Of a DNA stretch of 33,452 nucleotides, positions 25,032 to 32,217 are shown in pieces. This stretch comes from Methanobacteriota archaeon (GTDB lineage Archaea > Thermoplasmatota > Poseidoniia > Poseidoniales > Poseidoniaceae). The first letter of the stretch is position 1. Every line of letters begins with the position of its first letter. The notes below the pieces were generated by a model. It was not told the origin of the DNA. It saw nothing but the letters and a program-made list of their open reading frames with translations, and did no database searches. Position numbers and translations under genes: made by a program. Where the stretch lies: assembly GCA_018649825.1 (NCBI GenBank), contig JABIHC010000168.1:1-33452 (forward strand). Reading direction: 5' to 3'.

Positions 25032-25577
25032 TTATTCAATTGAATCTACTACTTCCCTCATTGAGAGAATCATATTATGGTATTTTGAACTAGTTTTTTC
25101 TCCACCAAGTGACATCTCTGTTTCATCATAAATAGAATTTAGATTTTCTTCATCTTCTCTGCTTATCATTGATTCACCCATTGGATATAGAATATTGTTC
25201 TCCTTGTGAATGTGCATCCTTAAACTGGAAGAATATTCGTTATATGCAGCAATTACTTTTGCCATATTATTTTCCTCAAGGCCCTCATTCATCTGGCCAA
25301 GTAATCTCCTAAATGTTTCATGGTCATGTAGCATCACCGCAATAGGTCCATATTCTAAGGATAAACCTCTTTGACATAGTAGGGGGAATAATACACCTTC
25401 TTCTTTGGCGTGATGGAAACCATCGGTATATTCCTTGGTGAAATCTATTAGATTTTCCCAAATTGAATTTGGCACATTTGAACCAGACATTACCATGCTG
25501 GCTGCTTTGTCACAAATATCTAGACCAATGCAAATTAATACATGCTCGTCGACAAGCCTTCTCGTACTGTGATTCAT
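25032..25577 (-). CDS. Hemerythrin-like HHE-domain protein (bcr operon)
   Basis: The 181-residue four-helix protein has likely iron ligands in RRLVDEHVLI, DGFHHAKEEGVLFP, LHDHETFRRLL and MHIHKENNILYPMGE, the standard HHE-domain pattern. The ATG at 25577 is 10 bases after AGGAGG; the GTG at 25616 lies upstream of that site and is less likely. Hemerythrins bind O2 or NO at a diiron centre. In an operon for the extremely oxygen-sensitive benzoyl-CoA reductase, an oxygen- or NO-scavenging or sensing role is plausible but not shown. It is only distantly similar to the hemerythrin of the nar cluster. Confidence 0.85.
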   Translation of the reverse strand: MNHSTRRLVDEHVLICIGLDICDKAASMVMSGSNVPNSIWENLIDFTKEYTDGFHHAKEEGVLFPLLCQRGLSLEYGPIAVMLHDHETFRRLLGQMNEGLEENNMAKVIAAYNEYSSSLRMHIHKENNILYPMGESMISREDEENLNSIYDETEMSLGGEKTSSKYHNMILSMREVVDSIE

Positions 25578-25629
25578 CGCTTTTAATCCTCCTACATTTT
25601 TCAACTTACTCACCACTAATCCTCTTCAT

Positions 25630-26700
25630 TTAATAATCGGGCACCAAGATAATTCTCTTTGCACAGCACCCATCATGTACCTGCGTAAACACTTCACCAA
25701 TAGTTGAAAGTGGACGTTGTTCAGTCGTGGATTCTAAGTCAACTCCCCCTTCTAATACATGTTCGAGTAAACTGTGATATAATTCGGGTTTGCAGCCCCA
25801 ATTGCCTATTGCTTTAGCATCATGTGCCATTAAATTAGAGAGTCTAATAGTAACTTTGCCCATAGTAAAACCAACTACTGATAGCACACCGCTTGGCCCA
25901 ACCAATTCAAATGCTAATGTTTGCCCATTTGGATGTCCGCTACATTCAAAAATTCTCCAACCGCTTCTTTTCCATGAATTATTCTTTACAATCTCTTTCA
26001 CTTGTCCTTTGATTTCGCGGTTATCAAGTTCTGCGGTAACAATTGTATTTTCTATTCCAAGTTCCTTTAATCCATTTAGACGCTTTTCATCAATATCAAG
26101 ACAGATTACATTTGCGCCAATTGATTTTGCCAGTTGGGCACAATACCCTCCAACCCCACCGCATCCAACAATAATCGCAACATCTCCGAAGGATAATTGA
26201 CTTCTTTCAATTGCTTGCCAAGGGGTACTAACTGCATCTGCAATTACTGAAAGGGAGGCCAGGTCGCCTTCAAAGGATGTCGGCACCTCAACCATCCAAC
26301 GGCTTGGGACCACGATATGTGTTGCAAATCCACCATCAATATCATTGCCCGGCATCACTTGCGTTCTGCAAACATTGCTGCGGTCATTATTACAATCATC
26401 GCATTCACCACATGGTAATACTGCAGGAATAATTACTCGCTTGCCCATCCATTGTTGTGCGCTACCGCCAGTTGCAATTACAACACCTGATATTTCATGC
26501 CCCAGAATTAGAGGTAAATCGTGCTTTGTTCGCACACCATCATAGTGGAATGAAAGGTCGGTGTGGCATACACCACAACCAGCAATCTCAACAACCAATT
26601 CGTCACTGGAAAGTGCATTGGTGTCAATGGTCCATTTTCGTTCCTCGGGTTTTTCACCAACTTTGACCAATTCCCAACCAGTTGCCTCGATATTTGTCAT
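25630..26700 (-). CDS. had: 6-hydroxycyclohex-1-ene-1-carbonyl-CoA dehydrogenase
   Basis: A 356-residue zinc-dependent alcohol dehydrogenase that oxidises the hydroxyl formed by Dch with NAD+. The catalytic zinc site is seen in CGVCHTD (C45) and GHE (H68). The structural zinc ligands C97, C100, C103 and C111 are intact. The NAD-binding loop is GCGGVGGYCAQ. The blocks FHYDGVRTKHDLPLILGHEISG and VMPGNDIDGGFATH are diagnostic for Had rather than a general alcohol dehydrogenase. The ATG at 26700 lies behind a GGGGGATGA site; an ATG at 26709 would overlap both dch and that site. It follows dch directly. Confidence 0.93.
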   Translation of the reverse strand: MTNIEATGWELVKVGEKPEERKWTIDTNALSSDELVVEIAGCGVCHTDLSFHYDGVRTKHDLPLILGHEISGVVIATGGSAQQWMGKRVIIPAVLPCGECDDCNNDRSNVCRTQVMPGNDIDGGFATHIVVPSRWMVEVPTSFEGDLASLSVIADAVSTPWQAIERSQLSFGDVAIIVGCGGVGGYCAQLAKSIGANVICLDIDEKRLNGLKELGIENTIVTAELDNREIKGQVKEIVKNNSWKRSGWRIFECSGHPNGQTLAFELVGPSGVLSVVGFTMGKVTIRLSNLMAHDAKAIGNWGCKPELYHSLLEHVLEGGVDLESTTEQRPLSTIGEVFTQVHDGCCAKRIILVPDY

Positions 26701-26701
26701 T

Positions 26702-27502
26702 TTATTCATCCCCCGCGGATTTTCCGGTGCGATCTAGTTTCCATTCCGGTCTTCGCTTTTCAAGGAATGAAGTCAAGCCTTCAAAATAATCTTTATTTTC
26801 TATCAAATCAGTAATGAATCCTTCACCCATTACTCGATGCCCTGGATTGGTTTTTCCATTTTGGATATTTCTAAGATGGGCTAGAGTAAGAGAAATGATG
26901 TTAGGTGGATTTCGCAAAATAGGTTTAAGCATATTATTGGTCGTTTCACGCATTTCTTCTCTGCTAGAGATTTTATTTGCTAGCCCAATTTCGTATGCTC
27001 TTTCTCCAGAAATCATTCTTCCACTTAGGATAATTTCTTTAGCAATTCTCATTCCAACTGCATTTGGCAATTGCATCATTGCAAATGGTGGATAGCAGCC
27101 AACTGTGACTTCTGGTACACCGATTTTTGCATCTGATGTAGATATTAAGAAATCACAAGCGAAAGCCAATTCCGCTCCGCCACCCAAACAAAGCCCATGT
27201 ACCTCAGAGAGAGTAATTAGAGGGGTTTCCTGTAATCTTTCTAAAATACAAGTCATTTGTTCAATCATTGAAGATGCGACTTCTGGTAGGTGCTCTTCGA
27301 TTGATGCCCCTGCGCTGAAACCCTTTTCTCCTGCAGAATAAAGAACCATTGCTCTAATTGAAGAATCTTGCTCAATAGTATCAATAATTTGGCATAATTT
27401 ATCCAATACAGGAGCATCAACGATGTTCACTGGTGGGTTGTTGATACAGACATAAGCCGTGCTGTTTTCAACGAATAATTCTACCAGTGCCCCACTCATC
27501 AT
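26702..27502 (-). CDS. dch: Cyclohexa-1,5-diene-1-carbonyl-CoA hydratase
   Basis: A 266-residue crotonase-family enzyme that adds water to the conjugated dienoyl-CoA made by benzoyl-CoA reductase. Features: NNPPVNIVDAPVLDKL, the oxyanion-hole KGFSAGASIEEHLPE, EVHGLCLGGGAELAFACDF, and GCYPPFAMMQLP, which is typical of Dch. It lacks one of the two acidic residues of ordinary enoyl-CoA hydratases at the expected place, as far as can be judged by eye. The start ATG is followed at once by a second ATG. A copy of ATGTTCGG lies 46 bases upstream inside the preceding gene, which may mark an internal promoter. Confidence 0.9.
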   Translation of the reverse strand: MMSGALVELFVENSTAYVCINNPPVNIVDAPVLDKLCQIIDTIEQDSSIRAMVLYSAGEKGFSAGASIEEHLPEVASSMIEQMTCILERLQETPLITLSEVHGLCLGGGAELAFACDFLISTSDAKIGVPEVTVGCYPPFAMMQLPNAVGMRIAKEIILSGRMISGERAYEIGLANKISSREEMRETTNNMLKPILRNPPNIISLTLAHLRNIQNGKTNPGHRVMGEGFITDLIENKDYFEGLTSFLEKRRPEWKLDRTGKSAGDE

Positions 27503-27514
27503 ACCAGCCCCGTT

Positions 27515-27868
27515 CTATGCAATACCCTCGCCTTCACCTTTTCTGTCCCGAACATCTTCGGCCGTGTTGCCAGTTTTAGCAGGAATCGTAAATGTTGAAT
27601 TATCTTTTTGTGATTTGCTTTCTTGATCTAATTTTCTCGTCCAAACAGTTCTGAGTTCATCTCCACACTCTACTAGACAGGTGTCACAATTTTCTGTATT
27701 TGAAAAATTTTCAACATTTATTTGCGAAATACGAACTTCTTCTCCCATCTCCTCAAATAGGATTTTTATTTCCTCAACTCGATCAGTACTAATGGTGAAT
27801 CTATGAATCCATCCTTCGCTATCGGTATTACCATCATCACCATTCTTCACAGAAAAACAATTACTCAT
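27515..27868 (-). CDS. Small unknown protein with CxxCxxxC in the bcr operon
   Basis: I do not recognise this 117-residue soluble protein. A predicted alpha/beta segment (GWIHRFTISTDRVEEIKILFEEMG, residues about 19-42) leads to a cysteine cluster, CDTCLVEC near residues 60-67, followed by ELRTVWTRK. The C-terminal 40 residues are charged and look disordered. The first eight bases overlap the end of the upstream ATPase gene and a GGGG site precedes the ATG, so it is translationally linked to the reductase subunits. The cysteines could bind iron or zinc. A helper for assembly or electron transfer to benzoyl-CoA reductase is a reasonable guess, because no ferredoxin gene is present, but three cysteines in this short span do not match a ferredoxin motif. 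Confidence 0.75.
   Translation of the reverse strand: MSNCFSVKNGDDGNTDSEGWIHRFTISTDRVEEIKILFEEMGEEVRISQINVENFSNTENCDTCLVECGDELRTVWTRKLDQESKSQKDNSTFTIPAKTGNTAEDVRDRKGEGEGIA
27548..27555 (-). promoter_or_regulatory. ATGTTCGG element inside the small gene, upstream of dch
   Basis: This exact sense-oriented copy begins 53 bases before the dch ATG. It lies in coding sequence of the small unknown gene, so chance is possible, but spacing and orientation match the other copies. Confidence 0.35.
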
Positions 27869-28673
27869 TATTGCCCCTCTCTAGTTTAGCTAATCTTTGC
27901 TTACCAAGTACTGCACAACCGATTGCGCCAACGTATTGGCTCATATCGTCAGAGGGTACACTAACAACTTCTTCGCCTAATTTTTCTTTGAGAGCCTTTA
28001 CCATTGTAGGGAATCTCATTATGCCACCGACAAGAGTGTAGTGCGGTTCCATTTTCACCCTACGCATTAATTGAAATGAACGCCCAACTAGTGAGACCAT
28101 AGCCCCATGCATTATGTCAGCGGGCTTTGAACTCAAAGAAAGTTGATTGATTACTTCTGATTCAGCGAATACAGCACAAACTCCCGAGATTTCCACCTCT
28201 TTGGTAGATGTGTCAGCAAGGTCGCCTATTTCTTCAGTTTCAAAATTCATATATCTTGCCGTCTTCTCAAGGAAAGCACCGGTTCCTGCAGCACATTTGT
28301 CGTTTAATCGAAATGATTTCACTTTGGCCTTTTCGTCCATTTTACAAGCCTTCATTGTTTGTCCGCCGATATCTAGAACAGTTCTTGTTTCGGGGAAGAA
28401 CCAGTGTGCTCCTCTTGAAGCACTTGTCAAATCAGTCACTGATACATCCTTAAAATCAACTTGGTGACGCCCATATCCGGTTGAAACAACATATTCAATA
28501 TCCTCCTCATTTAAATCTGCCTTTTGAAGGGCTTGTTCAAATACTATTCGCGAAACTTGAGTTAATTTGAATCCGGTTGGCAACATGTGTCGAGAAACCA
28601 ATTCGCCCTCTTCATTCATGATTGCCACTTTGGTGTATGTTGAACCAACATCAATTCCTGCTACATGCCTCAT
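27861..28673 (-). CDS. Benzoyl-CoA reductase ATPase subunit (BcrA/BcrD type), second copy
   Basis: A 270-residue BadF/BadG/BcrA/BcrD ATPase that uses ATP hydrolysis to drive electrons into the substrate-reducing subunits. The ASKHA fold is clear: [10 protein letters not shown] at 6-15, STGYGRH at 64-70, and DIGGQTMK at 101-108. The iron-sulfur ligands C127 and C166 have the same numbering as the activator HgdC of 2-hydroxyglutaryl-CoA dehydratase. It lacks the long extra domain of Thauera BcrA, so it resembles the compact Azoarcus-type (Bzd) pair. Which of the pair corresponds to alpha or delta I cannot say. GGAGGTGG precedes the ATG and the gene overlaps the upstream ATPase gene by ATGA. Confidence 0.88.
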   Translation of the reverse strand: MRHVAGIDVGSTYTKVAIMNEEGELVSRHMLPTGFKLTQVSRIVFEQALQKADLNEEDIEYVVSTGYGRHQVDFKDVSVTDLTSASRGAHWFFPETRTVLDIGGQTMKACKMDEKAKVKSFRLNDKCAAGTGAFLEKTARYMNFETEEIGDLADTSTKEVEISGVCAVFAESEVINQLSLSSKPADIMHGAMVSLVGRSFQLMRRVKMEPHYTLVGGIMRFPTMVKALKEKLGEEVVSVPSDDMSQYVGAIGCAVLGKQRLAKLERGNNE

Positions 28674-29467
28674 GCAACCACCTCCGCAACTCTTACTCTA
28701 TCCATGCCAAACAAGGCAGCACCTAATGCACCCATATAGTGGGAATCCGAACTCACATTCATTTTCAATCCAAGATTTTCATTTAGTACAGATACCATTC
28801 CAAGATTATTGGCTACTCCTCCAGTGAAGGTAACTTCTTCGTTGATTCCTACTCTGCGCAATAATCCGATTGAACGAGAACTTATTGATTGATGAACTCC
28901 CATGAGAATGTCTTCGATTTTCTTGCCTTTACCAAGCCAAGAAAGAATTTCTGTTTCAGCGAAAACAGTGCAAGTTGTACTAATTCTAACTGGGCGGGTA
29001 GCCTTGAGGGCGGTTGGTCCAAGGTCATCAAGAGGAATATCAAGTGCTGACGAAGCGGCACCCAAGAATCTTCCAGTTCCTGCTGCACACTTATCATTCA
29101 TACAGAAATCCATTATTTCTCCAGTATCTGATATGGCGATGGCTTTGGTGTCTTGGCCACCCATGTCCAATACGGTTCTTGTTCCTGGGAACATGTGGGC
29201 TGCACCCCTGCCGTGGCATGAAATTTCGGTCACTTGATCATCACCAAAGGTGACTTTATATCTTCCATATCCGGTGCCAATGACATACTTGACATCTTTA
29301 GTATTTATTCCAGCATCTTTGACAGCAATTGCAAATGCATTCTCTGCGGCTTGCATTACATCAGCGCCAGTATCGGTCAGGCATCTTCCCACAATATTCA
29401 GATTTTCATCAATGATTACTGCTTTTGTTTGGGTTGAACCAACATCTACTCCTCCGGAATATTTCAT
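28670..29467 (-). CDS. Benzoyl-CoA reductase ATPase subunit (BcrA/BcrD type), first copy
   Basis: A 265-residue partner of the preceding ATPase subunit, forming with it the electron-activating half of the enzyme. Motifs: [10 protein letters not shown] at 6-15, GTGYGRY at 64-70, DMGGQDTK at 101-108 (the canonical GGQD form), and cluster cysteines C127 in [11 protein letters not shown] and C166 in [11 protein letters not shown]. The two copies share the same layout but differ throughout, so this is an old duplication. A GGAGGTG site precedes the ATG. It overlaps the upstream bcrB-like gene by 4 bases. No electron-donor ferredoxin gene lies next to it. Confidence 0.88.
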   Translation of the reverse strand: MKYSGGVDVGSTQTKAVIIDENLNIVGRCLTDTGADVMQAAENAFAIAVKDAGINTKDVKYVIGTGYGRYKVTFGDDQVTEISCHGRGAAHMFPGTRTVLDMGGQDTKAIAISDTGEIMDFCMNDKCAAGTGRFLGAASSALDIPLDDLGPTALKATRPVRISTTCTVFAETEILSWLGKGKKIEDILMGVHQSISSRSIGLLRRVGINEEVTFTGGVANNLGMVSVLNENLGLKMNVSSDSHYMGALGAALFGMDRVRVAEVVA

Positions 29468-30765
29468 TGCTTCACCTCCGCTTCACGATTTGCTTTTCGC
29501 ATTTCAATACCTTCAAAGAAAGCATCAATTCGATTTTTCATTTGGGCTACAGAAACCACTCGCTTATCCATCATATCTGATTCAATGAATAGACTAGGTA
29601 AATCCGTCCTTTCCATTAGTTCACGACGATTATCTGCTAATCCGGTTGAACTTGTACGGCAACTCTTTATTGGATGGAAGACAATTCCTTCAATGTTGAA
29701 ACGATCTTTCAAATCCATTATTATTTCATTAGGGTGGAACATTGAATCCATTGCATCACGCACGTGAATAAGAGTTATTTCAGCGAGAGATTCAAGAGGA
29801 TTATCAATGTCATATTGGAAACCAAGGTTATTACCCCCTGAGGCGAACCACATATAGGTTGAAGAAACGAAAACTCCCCCCCAATCGGAAAATAATTTGC
29901 TGAAATCTCTAAAGATTGGATAACAAGGGACTCCAATGAAAGCTAGGCGGTGTTTTTCTTCTTCAACTGCCCCAATATTGTTTTCAACCATCCATTGCTT
30001 TTCTTCAAGAAGGCGTTCAAAGAAAATTGCTCCTTCTTCCGTGCCTCGCCAAACATTATTCACTCCAAGGTATGAAGTTCCATCAGAAAGAGCATCAAAT
30101 ACTGCAGGATTTCCTTGATTGCATTCAATGATTTCCTTCCAAGCCCTAGACATGCGATTTGAATATTCAAGAGTCTGTTTTAGTTTATCCATGTTAAATT
30201 TCTTTCCAGTAATATCTTCACAGGTCTCTATCAATTCTTCAAGTTGACCAAGAACATATCGCTTTTCACTTTCAAATTGAGGGTCACCCGGCCAAGTTTG
30301 TGTGCCATTTTGGCGTGTACCAGGGACGTCAAGGGTGAACAATGGTGTCTCAAACATTCTTTCCCATATCTCCCCCCATTTCATGTAGGTATTGCAAGCA
30401 TTAGTTAGTAGGGCTAAACCAGGAGTAGGTAGCTTACCCATGGGGTGTTCCCCACCTCGTGCTTGAATTGCATAATCCGCTTTTACATAACCACAAATAT
30501 CTGGTGAGTATCCATGATCTTCCGCCTCGTTAAGTAATTCTGCTGAGTGTTGACGAACGGCAGTTTGTAGAGATGTGATTTCAGGATAGATAATAGGTAA
30601 GTCAAAGGTGTGAAGAATTTCAGCCATACTTCCCATCACGAAGACATATGCGCCCGGTTTTCCTTCTTTTGCTGCTTGGTCTAAATTATCAAACCATTTT
30701 TTGAACAATAGATTTGCTTCTTTATTTCCTCTTCTTGCAAGGTTTTCTTTTGTTTGCATACTCAT
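29464..30765 (-). CDS. bcrB: Benzoyl-CoA reductase subunit beta (BcrB type)
   Basis: The 433-residue protein belongs to the 2-hydroxyacyl-CoA dehydratase/benzoyl-CoA reductase family, close to the 438 residues I recall for Thauera BcrB. With the gamma subunit it holds the iron-sulfur cluster at the ring-reduction site. Conserved cysteines are C91 ([11 protein letters not shown]), C124 ([12 protein letters not shown]) and C369 (PIKSCRTSS). FWASGGNN-like [13 protein letters not shown] is also family-typical. GAGGCG precedes the ATG. The gene follows bcrC by 9 bases and precedes the two ATPase genes, the arrangement of class I operons. Confidence 0.9.
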   Translation of the reverse strand: MSMQTKENLARRGNKEANLLFKKWFDNLDQAAKEGKPGAYVFVMGSMAEILHTFDLPIIYPEITSLQTAVRQHSAELLNEAEDHGYSPDICGYVKADYAIQARGGEHPMGKLPTPGLALLTNACNTYMKWGEIWERMFETPLFTLDVPGTRQNGTQTWPGDPQFESEKRYVLGQLEELIETCEDITGKKFNMDKLKQTLEYSNRMSRAWKEIIECNQGNPAVFDALSDGTSYLGVNNVWRGTEEGAIFFERLLEEKQWMVENNIGAVEEEKHRLAFIGVPCYPIFRDFSKLFSDWGGVFVSSTYMWFASGGNNLGFQYDIDNPLESLAEITLIHVRDAMDSMFHPNEIIMDLKDRFNIEGIVFHPIKSCRTSSTGLADNRRELMERTDLPSLFIESDMMDKRVVSVAQMKNRIDAFFEGIEMRKANREAEVKQ

Positions 30766-30774
30766 AATATCGCC

Positions 30775-31962
30775 TCAATCAAATAATATATTCTCCACGA
30801 ATGTTTCTAGTTGAATCTGTAAATGATCAAAGGTTGTCATATTTTCCTCAAATTCACTTACAAAGAATGGAATATCTCTCTCTTCTACTGCTTCAATATA
30901 AGTCACCTGTTCTTCTAAACCAGGTTCACACATCTTTGCTGCAGTAATAATCACTGCTTCGGCTTTAGCAGCGTCAACCCTTTCCATCAACATTCTCTCC
31001 TTCGGCTTGTTATTATCATGCTGAACTGGGCTGTATGATGATTGCTCGATATAAGCATATGCTAATGACCTCATTGGGTCTTCTCCAGCATCAATATCCT
31101 CAGTAATCCACCTTAACCCAATTAGTAAATCATCATCAACCACATAACATGATTGGCCGATGGCCCTTAACAAGTCAAGCGGAGGTTGTTCACAGAAGCC
31201 ACCTTCAAAAACAACCCTTATTCGGTCTTGCTTTCGTCGTCCGCTTCGGTTTCGAATTTGTGGCAAAATCTGCTGCATTAATTCATTGTGTTCTTCTCTT
31301 GGAATATAACAGGCTAAACGAACAAGAGCATATGCTTCATCAATAGTAACTAACCACGGGCTATCACATTTTATTTGATATAATTCACGTAGCAGGGTGC
31401 GGTTTTTGTTGAATAATTGAATTGAATTTGCTAATGATTCCTTGGTAATTGTAACGCCCGATACTTCTTCAACTAATTTCTTCATCCTCTCGTATTCTTC
31501 AAATAAATATTGAATTGAATGCTTAGAATTAGGGTTTTGAGGCAAGTATAATATTTGACACGGGTAGTCAAAATTCCGCCCAAAAATCGCTCCAAGATTT
31601 CTTGCAGCATCACAAATGGGGTGAGTGACGAACATATCTATTTTCACTCTTCCACTGAGAACTTGTTCAAGATTGGTTTTCATAATGGAACAAAGGTAAG
31701 ACCCAAATCGACTATCTGATAGTCGGGGTTCAACAGTCGCTCCAGCCATCTTTAGAGGTAGCATTCCGGCTGCATGAGCAATTTCCTCAGGGAAGTAAAC
31801 TTGGAAGTGGCCGAGTACCTTTCCTCCATTTTTTCGCCATTCCTTTACAGTTGGCCATTCAGGGTCCTCTACTATCTCTTTTGCAAGCCATAATACTTGG
31901 TCAAGAGGTTCGTTTCTCCATCCTTGTAGAATGTCATTATTCATCTCGGTTTTCAAACTCAT
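30775..31962 (-). CDS. bcrC: Benzoyl-CoA reductase subunit gamma (BcrC type)
   Basis: The 395-residue protein is the other substrate-binding, iron-sulfur subunit of ATP-dependent benzoyl-CoA reductase, which reduces the aromatic ring of benzoyl-CoA to cyclohexa-1,5-diene-1-carbonyl-CoA. Likely cluster or active-site cysteines are C91 ([10 protein letters not shown]), C117 ([11 protein letters not shown]) and C135 ([10 protein letters not shown]), with a later GGFCEQPP. The [12 protein letters not shown] block is typical of the family. It is the first gene of the operon, with a GGAGGT site six bases before the ATG. The leader carries two ATGTTCGG copies and several small inverted repeats, so this operon looks specifically regulated. 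Confidence 0.9.
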   Translation of the reverse strand: MSLKTEMNNDILQGWRNEPLDQVLWLAKEIVEDPEWPTVKEWRKNGGKVLGHFQVYFPEEIAHAAGMLPLKMAGATVEPRLSDSRFGSYLCSIMKTNLEQVLSGRVKIDMFVTHPICDAARNLGAIFGRNFDYPCQILYLPQNPNSKHSIQYLFEEYERMKKLVEEVSGVTITKESLANSIQLFNKNRTLLRELYQIKCDSPWLVTIDEAYALVRLACYIPREEHNELMQQILPQIRNRSGRRKQDRIRVVFEGGFCEQPPLDLLRAIGQSCYVVDDDLLIGLRWITEDIDAGEDPMRSLAYAYIEQSSYSPVQHDNNKPKERMLMERVDAAKAEAVIITAAKMCEPGLEEQVTYIEAVEERDIPFFVSEFEENMTTFDHLQIQLETFVENILFD

Positions 31963-31977
31963 ATCGGGACCTCCGAT
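31963..31977 (-). promoter_or_regulatory. Inverted repeat over the bcrC ribosome-binding site
   Basis: Read toward bcrC, ATCGG-AGGTC-CCGAT is a perfect 5-bp stem with the GGAGG ribosome-binding site in its left arm and loop, directly before the ATG. A competing stem CCGA-GCA-TCGG (31973-31983) uses the same left-arm bases. The stems are short, so function is uncertain. Confidence 0.35.
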
Positions 31978-31991
31978 GCTCGGAACAAGTT

Positions 31992-32011
31992 CCTACAGAA
32001 AGAAATGTAGG
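31992..32011. repeat. Inverted repeat in the bcr leader
   Basis: CCTACA at 31992-31997 and TGTAGG at 32006-32011 are perfect reverse complements around an 8-base A/G-rich loop. They lie about 30 bases upstream of the bcrC start, next to a second small repeat (31982-31993). Confidence 0.4.
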
Positions 32012-32023
32012 GTTGAATTATTG

Positions 32024-32031
32024 CCGAACAT
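32024..32031 (-). promoter_or_regulatory. ATGTTCGG element, proximal copy upstream of bcrC
   Basis: This exact sense-oriented copy begins 69 bases before the bcrC ATG. A second copy lies 65 bases further upstream. Confidence 0.5.
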
Positions 32032-32088
32032 GTTTTGTAATGGACAGTTAAAGTGTGATACTGAGCCCCATTAGGGTATTTAGGCAAA

Positions 32089-32096
32089 CCGAACAT
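32089..32096 (-). promoter_or_regulatory. ATGTTCGG element, distal copy upstream of bcrC
   Basis: This exact sense-oriented copy begins 134 bases before the bcrC ATG. It shares CCCTC upstream and TTT downstream with the cysH/phoU copy at 7579-7586, giving near-identity over about 17 bases with one gap. Confidence 0.55.
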
Positions 32097-32217
32097 AGAG
32101 GGTGAATAAACGAGTATCTATACTGAATATTACACCTATTTTGAGACAATTGGTAAATTATAGGTGTGTTGGAGATGATAATTGCTATTATTAATGGAGC
32201 GGCCCCAAATCAACTTT

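Larger units (their letters stand above)
31963..32217. other. Leader and promoter region of the bcr operon
   Basis: This 255-base gap holds no gene of convincing length. Read toward bcrC it contains ATGTTCGG copies at 32096-32089 and 32031-32024, a stem CCTACA-N8-TGTAGG (32011-31992), GGAAC-TT-GTTCC (31993-31982), and two overlapping small hairpins next to the ribosome-binding site. The half nearer the ZIP gene is AT-rich with no clear structure. Confidence 0.6.

Noticed and set aside
25790-26200. 136-codon plus-strand open frame opposite had
   Set aside because: It is antisense to the NAD-binding domain of had; low-complexity Pro/Ser composition is typical of a shadow frame.
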